Source: Paraburkholderia elongata | Lineage (GTDB): Bacteria > Pseudomonadota > Gammaproteobacteria > Burkholderiales > Burkholderiaceae | Direction: 5' to 3' | NCBI RefSeq assembly: GCF_013177735.1 | Contig: NZ_WOEZ01000210.1 | Location: forward strand, 150,950-214,949 | Length of the DNA stretch: 64,000 nucleotides | Shown here: piece by piece, positions 55,150-62,472 of the stretch | How positions within the stretch are numbered: the stretch's first letter is position 1 | Layout: each line of letters begins with the position of its first letter | The notes under the pieces: model-generated | Seen by the model: only the letters and a program-made list of their open reading frames with translations | Database searches by the model: none | Told to the model about the DNA's origin: nothing | Position numbers and translations under genes: made by a program

Positions 55150-56484
55150 ATGCATGAAATCGACGACTTCCTGAAGCAGAACCGCGTCACCGAAATCGAA
55201 GCGATCATTCCGGATATGGCCGGGATCGCACGCGGCAAGATCATTCCGCGCAGCAAATTCGAATCCGGCGAGTCCATGCGCTTGCCGCAGGCGGTGATGA
55301 TCCAGACCGTCACAGGGGACTATCCGGAAGACGGCACGCTCACCGGCGTCACCGACCCGGACATGGTATGCGTTCCTGACGCCAGCACCATCCGCATGAT
55401 TCCGTGGGCCGTCGATCCGACCGCCCAGGTCATTCACGATTGCGTTCACTTCGACGGCACGCCCGTCGCGATCTCGCCGCGCCGTGTGCTGCGCCGCGTA
55501 CTCGAACTCTACAAGGCCAAGGGGTGGAAGCCGGTTATCGCGCCCGAGCTCGAGTTCTACCTGGTCGACATGAACAAGGACCCCGATCTGCCGCTGCAAC
55601 CGCCTATCGGTCGTACGGGCCGTCCCGAGACCGGACGTCAGGCATATTCGATCGAAGCGGTCAACGAATTCGATCCGCTGTTCGAAGACATCTATGAATA
55701 CTGCGAAGTGCAGGAACTGGAAGTCGACACGCTGATTCACGAAGTCGGCGCCGCGCAGATGGAAATCAACTTCATGCACGGCGATCCGCTGAAGCTCGCC
55801 GACAGCGTGTTCCTGTTCAAGCGCACGGTGCGTGAAGCCGCGCTGCGTCACAAGATGTACGCGACCTTCATGGCCAAGCCGATGGAAGGCGAACCGGGCT
55901 CGGCGATGCACATGCACCAGAGCCTCGTGGACGAAGAAACCGGCCAGAACCTGTTCACCGGTCCGGACGGCAAGCCAACGTCAATGTTCACCGGCTATAT
56001 CGCGGGCCTGCAGAAATACACGCCGGCGCTGATGCCAATCTTCGCGCCGTACATCAACTCGTATCGCCGCCTGTCGCGTTTCATGGCTGCGCCGATCAAT
56101 GTGGCATGGGGTTACGACAACCGCACGGTGGGTTTCCGGATTCCGCATTCGGGGCCGGCTGCGCGCCGTATCGAGAACCGCATCCCGGGCGTGGACTGCA
56201 ATCCGTATCTGGCGATCGCAGCAACGCTGGCTGCCGGGTATCTTGGCATGACGCAAAATCTGGAGCCGACCGAGCCGCTGCTCAGCGACGGTTACGAACT
56301 GCCCTACCAGTTGCCGCGCAATCTGGAAGAGGGGCTGACGCTGATGGGCGCGTGCGAACCGATGGCCGAGATTCTCGGCGAGAAATTCGTCAAAGCCTAC
56401 CTGGCACTGAAAGAAACCGAATATGAAGCATTTTTCCGCGTGATCAGCTCGTGGGAACGCCGGCATTTGCTGCTGCACGTTTAA
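55150..56484 (+). CDS. puuA: Gamma-glutamylputrescine synthetase (glutamine-synthetase family)
   Basis: ATP-dependent ligation of glutamate to putrescine. The 444-residue protein lacks the length of true glutamine synthetase but has its core: APELEFYLVDMNKDPDLPLQPP near residue 136, EVGAAQMEINF near 198, SAMHMHQSLVDEETGQNLF near 250, and NRTVGFRIPHSGPAARRIENR near 325. GAGAG precedes the ATG. It corresponds to SpuB/PuuA. It lies 32 bp after puuD and 61 bp before the aminotransferase gene. Confidence 0.88.
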   Translation: MHEIDDFLKQNRVTEIEAIIPDMAGIARGKIIPRSKFESGESMRLPQAVMIQTVTGDYPEDGTLTGVTDPDMVCVPDASTIRMIPWAVDPTAQVIHDCVHFDGTPVAISPRRVLRRVLELYKAKGWKPVIAPELEFYLVDMNKDPDLPLQPPIGRTGRPETGRQAYSIEAVNEFDPLFEDIYEYCEVQELEVDTLIHEVGAAQMEINFMHGDPLKLADSVFLFKRTVREAALRHKMYATFMAKPMEGEPGSAMHMHQSLVDEETGQNLFTGPDGKPTSMFTGYIAGLQKYTPALMPIFAPYINSYRRLSRFMAAPINVAWGYDNRTVGFRIPHSGPAARRIENRIPGVDCNPYLAIAATLAAGYLGMTQNLEPTEPLLSDGYELPYQLPRNLEEGLTLMGACEPMAEILGEKFVKAYLALKETEYEAFFRVISSWERRHLLLHV

Positions 56485-56545
56485 GACCGGATTCAGGGTC
56501 TTGATTCATGACGTCGCCCGCAAACGCGAAAAAATTGGAGGCAGT

Positions 56546-57982
56546 ATGAGCTACAGAACAGAAGAAGTCGCTTACGTGCAACCGGCACAACCCAGCGCCA
56601 CCGCACAAGCCACGCAACAACGCGGCACCGCCGAATACCGCGCGCTCGACGCGGCACACCACATCCATCCGTTCTCGGACATGGGTTCGCTCAATCGCGC
56701 CGGTAGCCGCGTGATCGTCAAAGCCCAAGGCGTGTATCTGTGGGATTCGGAAGGCAACAAGATCATCGACGGCATGGCCGGTTTGTGGTGCGTGAACGTC
56801 GGTTATGGCCGCAAGGAACTGGCTGACGCCGCGTACCGGCAGATGCAGGAACTGCCTTTCTACAACACCTTCTTCAAGACGACGCACCCGCCGGTGATCG
56901 AACTGTCGGCCTTGCTCGCGGAGCTGGCGCCGGAACCGTTCAATCACTTCTTCTATTGCAACAGCGGTTCGGAAGGCAACGACACCGTGCTGCGCATCGT
57001 CCATCAATACTGGGCGACGCAAGGCAAGCATTCGAAGAAGTTCGTCATCTCGCGCAAGAACGGCTATCACGGTTCGACGATCGCCGGCGGCACGCTGGGC
57101 GGCATGGGCTACATGCATGACCAGATGCCCTCGAAGGTCGAGAACATCGTTCATATCGACCAGCCGTATTTCTTCGGTGAAGCAGAAGGTAATCTGACGC
57201 CGGAAGAATTCGCGCTGGCCCGTGCGCAACAACTCGAAGCGAAGATCCTCGAAATCGGCGCGGACAATGTCGCCGCGTTTATCGGTGAGCCTTTCCAGGG
57301 CGCGGGCGGCGTGATCTTCCCGGCCTCGACCTACTGGCCGGAAATCCAGCGCATTTGCCGCAAGTACGACATCCTGCTGGTCGCCGACGAAGTGATCGGC
57401 GGCTTCGGCCGGACCGGCGAATGGTTCGCGCATCAGCACTTCGGTTTCGAGCCCGATCTGATCACGCTGGCCAAGGGCCTGACGAGCGGCTATGTGCCGA
57501 TGGGCGCGGTCGGCCTGCATGATCGGGTGGCCAAGGCAATCATCGAGCACGGCGACTTCAATCACGGCCTCACCTACTCCGGCCACCCGGTGGCCGCGGC
57601 GGTGGCGCTCGCCAATCTGAAGCTGCTGCGCGACGAGAAGATCGTCGAACGCGTCAAGACCGACACGGGTCCGTACTTCCAGAAGAAGTTACGCGACACC
57701 TTCGCCAATCACCCGATCATCGGTGAAATATCCGGCGCGGGTCTGGTGGCCGGCCTGCAACTCGCGGAAGACCCGAAAGCTCGCAAGCGCTTCGCCAATG
57801 GCGGTGACGTCGGCACGATCTGCCGTGACTTCTGCTTCAACGGCAACCTGATCATGCGCGCCACCGGCGACCGGATGCTGCTCTCGCCGCCGCTCGTGAT
57901 CAACAAGCTGGAAATCGACGAAATCGTTTCGAAGGCCAAGAAAGCCATCGACGCGACTGCACAACAACTTGGAATTTCGTAA
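56546..57982 (+). CDS. spuC: Putrescine:pyruvate aminotransferase (class III, PLP)
   Basis: Transaminates putrescine to 4-aminobutyraldehyde with pyruvate as acceptor. The 478-residue protein has the N-terminal HHIHPFSDMGSLNRAGSRVI near residue 32, FYCNSGSEGNDTVLR near 133, and YHGSTIAGGTLGG near 173. VADEVIGGFGRTG near 278 and the PLP-binding Lys in ITLAKGLTSGYVPMGAV near 309 follow. GGAGG five bases before the ATG at 56546 fixes the start. It follows the synthetase gene, as in the Pseudomonas spu operon. Confidence 0.88.
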   Translation: MSYRTEEVAYVQPAQPSATAQATQQRGTAEYRALDAAHHIHPFSDMGSLNRAGSRVIVKAQGVYLWDSEGNKIIDGMAGLWCVNVGYGRKELADAAYRQMQELPFYNTFFKTTHPPVIELSALLAELAPEPFNHFFYCNSGSEGNDTVLRIVHQYWATQGKHSKKFVISRKNGYHGSTIAGGTLGGMGYMHDQMPSKVENIVHIDQPYFFGEAEGNLTPEEFALARAQQLEAKILEIGADNVAAFIGEPFQGAGGVIFPASTYWPEIQRICRKYDILLVADEVIGGFGRTGEWFAHQHFGFEPDLITLAKGLTSGYVPMGAVGLHDRVAKAIIEHGDFNHGLTYSGHPVAAAVALANLKLLRDEKIVERVKTDTGPYFQKKLRDTFANHPIIGEISGAGLVAGLQLAEDPKARKRFANGGDVGTICRDFCFNGNLIMRATGDRMLLSPPLVINKLEIDEIVSKAKKAIDATAQQLGIS

Positions 57983-58055
57983 CGGCAGTTCGTTCCGGCA
58001 TGGGCACACCCACGATACATGCTCATGCCGGTTCTTCACATCAAGGGAAAAAACC

Positions 58056-59177
58056 ATGAGCGTTTGTCATCTTCGTCATGCGGTCGCGGGGGCCGCGCTT
58101 CTCGCCTTCACGGGTTTTGCGGCGTTGTCGGTTACGCCGGCCCTTGCGGCCGACACGGAACTGAATGTCTACAACTGGTCGGACTACATCGCGAAGGACA
58201 CGATTCCGAACTTCGAGAAGCAGAGCAGCATCCACGTCAAGTACGACAACTACGATAGCGACGATACGTTGCAGGCCAAACTGCTCGCGGGCAGCTCCGG
58301 TTACGATATCGTGGTCCCGACGTCGAACTACATGGCCAAGCAGATTCAGGCCGGCGTGTATCAGAAGCTCGACAAGTCGAAGCTGCCGAACCTCACGAAC
58401 CTCGACCCTGTGCTGATGAAGATGATCTCGGACGCCGATCCGGGCAACCAGTACGGGGTGCCTTGGGCCTACGGCACCGACGGTATCGGCTACAACGTGC
58501 AGGCCGTGCAGAAGGCACTCGGTGCGAATGCGCCGGTCGATAGCTGGGCACTCGTGTTCGACCCGGCCAATTTGTCGAAGCTGAAAGGCTGCGGCGTGTC
58601 GTTCCTCGATCAGGCTGTCGACGTGTTCGCCGCCACGCTGCAATACATGCATAAGGATCCGAACAGCACGAACCCCGCCGATTATCAGGCCGCCTTTGAA
58701 GTGCTGAAGAAAGTCCGCCCGTATATCACCCAATTCAATTCTTCCGGCTACATCAACGACCTCGCCAACAACGACGTGTGCGTCGCGGTTGCATGGTCAG
58801 GCGACGTAGGCATCGCCAGCCGCCGGACCGCTGAAGCCAAGCGTTCGTATCAGGTGAAATTCTCGAACGTCAAGGAAGGCGGTCTGCTGTGGTTCGACGT
58901 GATGGTGATTCCGAAAGACGCACCGCATCCGGAAGCCGCGCTGAAGTGGATCAATTACATCGAAGACCCGAAAGTCAACGCTGCGATCACAAATGAAGTG
59001 TTCTACCCGACCGCGAACAAGGCCGCGCGCCAGTTCGTCACGCCGGGCGTCGCACAGGATACGACCGTTTATCCGGGCGACGAAGTGTTGAGCAAGATGA
59101 CGCTCATGAAGCCGATGCCCACCGACATTCTGCGCCTTGAAAACCGTCTTTGGGCGCAGCTTAAAACCGGCCATTGA
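58056..59177 (+). CDS. potF: Polyamine ABC transporter periplasmic binding protein (PotF/SpuD-like)
   Basis: Captures putrescine or spermidine in the periplasm. The 373-residue protein has a signal peptide ending in TPALA, then ADTELNVYNWSDYIAKDTIPNFEK, the PotF/SpuD start. YDIVVPTSNYMAKQI near residue 88 and PWAYGTDGIGYN near 135 line the ligand cleft. AAGGGA precedes the ATG at 58056. It is followed by two stem-loops and then by the ATPase gene. Confidence 0.9.
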   Translation: MSVCHLRHAVAGAALLAFTGFAALSVTPALAADTELNVYNWSDYIAKDTIPNFEKQSSIHVKYDNYDSDDTLQAKLLAGSSGYDIVVPTSNYMAKQIQAGVYQKLDKSKLPNLTNLDPVLMKMISDADPGNQYGVPWAYGTDGIGYNVQAVQKALGANAPVDSWALVFDPANLSKLKGCGVSFLDQAVDVFAATLQYMHKDPNSTNPADYQAAFEVLKKVRPYITQFNSSGYINDLANNDVCVAVAWSGDVGIASRRTAEAKRSYQVKFSNVKEGGLLWFDVMVIPKDAPHPEAALKWINYIEDPKVNAAITNEVFYPTANKAARQFVTPGVAQDTTVYPGDEVLSKMTLMKPMPTDILRLENRLWAQLKTGH

Positions 59178-59205
59178 TTAAGCCAAACTAAAAAGAATCG
59201 ATTCC

Positions 59206-59235
59206 GCGCTCAGGGATCGCTCGAACCCTGAGCGC
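59206..59235 (+). terminator. Intergenic stem-loop after the binding-protein gene
   Basis: A perfect 10-bp stem (GCGCTCAGGG with CCCTGAGCGC) encloses a 10-nt loop, 28 bp after the binding-protein stop. There is no following T run, so it may attenuate or stabilise the message rather than act as a strong terminator. Confidence 0.6.
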
Positions 59236-59326
59236 ATGAATAGCAGTAACGGTAGTCAGCCTGCGCGTTTTCAGGATCCCATCTGCCCGCGCGCAGTCCC
59301 ATGTTTTCCGATCGCAGCGCATCTTG

Positions 59327-59347
59327 CGAGCCGCTCCCAGCGGCTCG
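59327..59347 (+). terminator. Second intergenic stem-loop before the ATPase gene
   Basis: A perfect 9-bp stem (CGAGCCGCT with AGCGGCTCG) encloses a CCC loop, 45 bp before the ATPase start. No T run follows. With the first stem-loop it separates the highly needed binding protein from the transporter core. Confidence 0.5.
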
Positions 59348-59391
59348 TATGGAGACACTTGCGCTCGCGATCCGCAAGGAATGGTTACATC

Positions 59392-60555
59392 ATGAACTCG
59401 ACGACATTAAATAGCGTAGCCGGCGCCACCCAGATGGCCCGCCCCGCCCCGACGACAAAATCGAAATCGGACGAATTCGTTCGCATCGAAAATGTCGTGA
59501 AGAAATTCGGCGACAGCACCGCTGTCGACAACGTCAATCTGAGCATTGCGAAGAACGAACTGTTCGCACTGCTCGGCAGCTCCGGCTGCGGTAAATCCAC
59601 GCTGCTGCGCATGCTCGCAGGGCTCGAGTCGGTCACCTCCGGGCGCATTTTCGTCGACGGCGAAGATCTCGCCGCGATGCCGCCGTACAAGCGGCCGGTC
59701 AACATGATGTTCCAGTCGTATGCGCTGTTCCCGCACATGAGCGTGGAAGCGAATATCGCCTTCGGCCTCAAGCAGGAAGGCACGCCGAAGAACGAGATCA
59801 AGGAACGTGTTGCCGACGCGCTCCATCTCGTGCAGATGAGCAAATACGCGCAACGCAAGCCGCATCAGTTGTCCGGTGGACAGCAGCAGCGTGTGGCGCT
59901 GGCCCGCTCGCTCGTCAAGCGCCCCAAGCTGCTGCTGCTCGACGAACCGATGTCGGCGCTCGATAAAAAGATCCGCCAGAAGACCCAGCTCGAGCTTGTG
60001 AACATCATCGAGAAAGTTGACGTGACCTGCGTGATGGTCACCCACGATCAGGAAGAAGCCATGACGATGGCCGGGCGCCTCGCTGTTATGAGCGAAGGCC
60101 GCATCGTGCAGATCGGCTCGCCCAGCCAGGTGTACGAGTTTCCGAATAGCCGCTTCTCGGCGGAGTTCATCGGCTCGACCAACCTGTTCGAAGGCACCGT
60201 GGTCGCGGACGAACCGGACCATATCTTCGTCGAAAGCGAAGACCTCGAATCGCGCATCTACGTGAGCCACGGCATTACCGGCCCGCTCGGCATGCCGGTG
60301 GGCATCTCGGTGCGCCCGGAACGCGTGAAGGTCTCGCTCGACAAACCCTCCACGCCGCACAACTGGGCGCGCGGCGTGGTCTCGGACGTCGCGTACATGG
60401 GCAGCTATTCGCTGTATCACGTGCGCCTGCCAAGCGGCAAGACGGTCGTATCGAATCTCTCCAGCTCGCACCTGATGAGCGAAGGTGCCCCTTCCTATAA
60501 CGACGACGTGTTCGTCTACTGGTCGCCGGCTAGCGGCGTGGTGCTGACGCAATGA
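59392..60555 (+). CDS. potG: Polyamine ABC transporter ATP-binding protein
   Basis: Drives polyamine import by ATP hydrolysis. The 387-residue protein has the Walker A GSSGCGKST near residue 65, Q-loop MMFQSYALFPHM near 103, signature LSGGQQQRVALARSL near 160, and Walker B LLLLDEPMSALDKK near 184. The switch His is in VTHDQEEAM near 220, with a TOBE-type C-terminal domain from about 300. The ATG at 59392 gives the family length; AAGGA lies somewhat far upstream. Its stop overlaps the first permease start as ATGA. Confidence 0.9.
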   Translation: MNSTTLNSVAGATQMARPAPTTKSKSDEFVRIENVVKKFGDSTAVDNVNLSIAKNELFALLGSSGCGKSTLLRMLAGLESVTSGRIFVDGEDLAAMPPYKRPVNMMFQSYALFPHMSVEANIAFGLKQEGTPKNEIKERVADALHLVQMSKYAQRKPHQLSGGQQQRVALARSLVKRPKLLLLDEPMSALDKKIRQKTQLELVNIIEKVDVTCVMVTHDQEEAMTMAGRLAVMSEGRIVQIGSPSQVYEFPNSRFSAEFIGSTNLFEGTVVADEPDHIFVESEDLESRIYVSHGITGPLGMPVGISVRPERVKVSLDKPSTPHNWARGVVSDVAYMGSYSLYHVRLPSGKTVVSNLSSSHLMSEGAPSYNDDVFVYWSPASGVVLTQ

Positions 60556-61526
60556 GCAATCCCACTACCTCCTCCCCCGCGGCGCTCGGCGCGCCGTCCG
60601 GCAGCCGATTGCTCGGCTCGCTGAAAAAACGCCTCTCGGTACTGGTGCCGTCGGGCCGCACGACCGTAATCGGCGTGCCGTTCCTATGGCTCTTCGTGTT
60701 CTTCGCGTTGCCGTTCGTGCTGGTGCTGAAAATCAGCTTCGCCGATCTGCGCCTTGGCATTCCGCCGTACACGGATCTCGTGACGGTCAAGGACGGCATG
60801 GTGCACTTCGCGATGCAACTCAGTCACTACGCGTTCCTGCTGCAAGACGATCTGTACGTCGCGACGTATATCAGCTCGCTGAAGATGGCCGGGGTCTCGA
60901 CCTTCTTCTGCCTGCTGATCGGCTATCCGATTGCGTACTATATCGCCCGCTCGGAGCCCACCAAGCGCAACCTGCTGATGATGGGCGTGATGCTGCCGTT
61001 CTGGACGTCGTTCCTGATTCGCGTCTACGCGTGGATCGGCATTCTGAAGGACGACGGCCTGCTCAATCACACGCTGATGGCAATCGGCATGATTCATTCG
61101 CCGTTGCGCCTCTACCACACAGATATTGGCGTCTATATCGGCATGGTTTATTCGTACTTGCCGTTCATGGTGATGCCGCTGTATGCCCACCTGGTGAAGA
61201 TGGATCTGACACTGCTCGAAGCGGCCTACGACCTCGGTTGCAAACCGTGGACGGCGTTCACGCGTATCACCTTGCCGCTGTCGAAGAACGGCATTATCGC
61301 CGGCAGTCTGCTGGTGTTCATTCCGGCGGTGGGCGAGTACGTGATTCCTGAACTGCTTGGCGGCGCCGACACGCTGATGATCGGCCGCGTGATGTGGGAT
61401 GAATTCTTCAACGATATGGACTGGCCGATGGCATCCGCTGTCACCGTCGCGATGGTTCTACTGCTGCTCGTGCCGATGGCCGTGTTCCAGTACTACCAGG
61501 TCAAGGAACTGGAAGGTGCGAAATGA
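60552..61526 (+). CDS. potH: Polyamine ABC transporter permease, PotH-like
   Basis: Inner-membrane subunit of 324 residues with six main hydrophobic segments, starting with PFLWLFVFFALPFVLVLKISF near residue 45. The EAA loop that contacts the ATPase reads LLEAAYDLGCKPWTAFTRITLPLSKNGI near residue 225. The ATG overlaps the ATPase stop and its own stop overlaps the second permease start, both as ATGA. The two permeases therefore are made together. Confidence 0.9.
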   Translation: MSNPTTSSPAALGAPSGSRLLGSLKKRLSVLVPSGRTTVIGVPFLWLFVFFALPFVLVLKISFADLRLGIPPYTDLVTVKDGMVHFAMQLSHYAFLLQDDLYVATYISSLKMAGVSTFFCLLIGYPIAYYIARSEPTKRNLLMMGVMLPFWTSFLIRVYAWIGILKDDGLLNHTLMAIGMIHSPLRLYHTDIGVYIGMVYSYLPFMVMPLYAHLVKMDLTLLEAAYDLGCKPWTAFTRITLPLSKNGIIAGSLLVFIPAVGEYVIPELLGGADTLMIGRVMWDEFFNDMDWPMASAVTVAMVLLLLVPMAVFQYYQVKELEGAK

Positions 61527-62434
61527 TCAAGCCTAATAGAACGCTTTCCAATAGCGTGCTGACGTTCGGATTTCTGTTTCTGTATATCCCGATCATCAGC
61601 CTGGTGGTGTATTCGTTCAACGAGTCGAAGCTCGTCACGGTCTGGTCCGGCTTCTCGCTCAAGTGGTATGGCGCGCTGCTGCAAGACGGCGAACTGCTCA
61701 GTGCAGCGTGGTTGTCACTGAAGATCGGTCTGTTGACCGCATGCGCATCCGTCGTGATCGGTACATGGGCAGGCTTTGTGCTCGCCCGCTTCGGACGCTT
61801 TCGCGGCTTCACGCTGTTCGCCGGCATGGTCAACGCGCCGCTCGTGATTCCTGAAGTGATTCAGGGCATCTCGCTGCTGTTGCTGTTCGTCGCGCTCGAA
61901 CAGATGCTCGGCTGGCCGAAGGGCCGTGGTCTCTTCACGATCTGGATCGGTCACGTGATGCTGTGCGTCTCGTACGTGGCGATCATCGTGCAATCGCGGG
62001 TGAAGGAGCTCAATAAGTCGCTCGAAGAGGCCGCGCTCGATCTCGGCGCCACGCCTCTCAAGGTGTTCTTCCTGATCACGCTGCCGCTGATCTCGCAGGC
62101 ACTGATGTCCGGCTGGCTGCTGTCGTTCACGCTGTCTTTCGACGACCTCGTGCTATCCGCGTTCCTGTCGGGTCCGGGCTCCACCACGCTGCCGCTCGTC
62201 GTGTTCTCGCGTGTGCGTCTCGGTTTGAATCCGGAAATGAATGCGCTCGCCACTATCTTCATCACCACGGTGACGATCGGTGTGATCGCCGTCAACCGCT
62301 GGATGCAGGTGCGTGAACGCAAGCGTAACCGCGATATGCAAATGGCTTTCGCACTCGCCGAAGCCGCCGACCCCTTGCCATTAGCACCACAACAAGCCGC
62401 CGTACGGAAATCGCTCGATACGGCAAGCGCATAA
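61523..62434 (+). CDS. potI: Polyamine ABC transporter permease, PotI-like
   Basis: Second membrane subunit, 303 residues, with six hydrophobic segments and the N-terminal FLFLYIPIISLVVYSFNESK near residue 16. The EAA loop reads LEEAALDLGATPLKVFFLITLPLISQAL near residue 170. Its start overlaps the PotH stop by four bases. The C-terminus is a basic tail followed by a linker rich in Ala and Pro. It pairs with PotH in the polyamine importer. Confidence 0.9.
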   Translation: MIKPNRTLSNSVLTFGFLFLYIPIISLVVYSFNESKLVTVWSGFSLKWYGALLQDGELLSAAWLSLKIGLLTACASVVIGTWAGFVLARFGRFRGFTLFAGMVNAPLVIPEVIQGISLLLLFVALEQMLGWPKGRGLFTIWIGHVMLCVSYVAIIVQSRVKELNKSLEEAALDLGATPLKVFFLITLPLISQALMSGWLLSFTLSFDDLVLSAFLSGPGSTTLPLVVFSRVRLGLNPEMNALATIFITTVTIGVIAVNRWMQVRERKRNRDMQMAFALAEAADPLPLAPQQAAVRKSLDTASA

Positions 62435-62472
62435 GAAGTCCTTTTGCAATACGACCAATAAGGAGAATTTGC

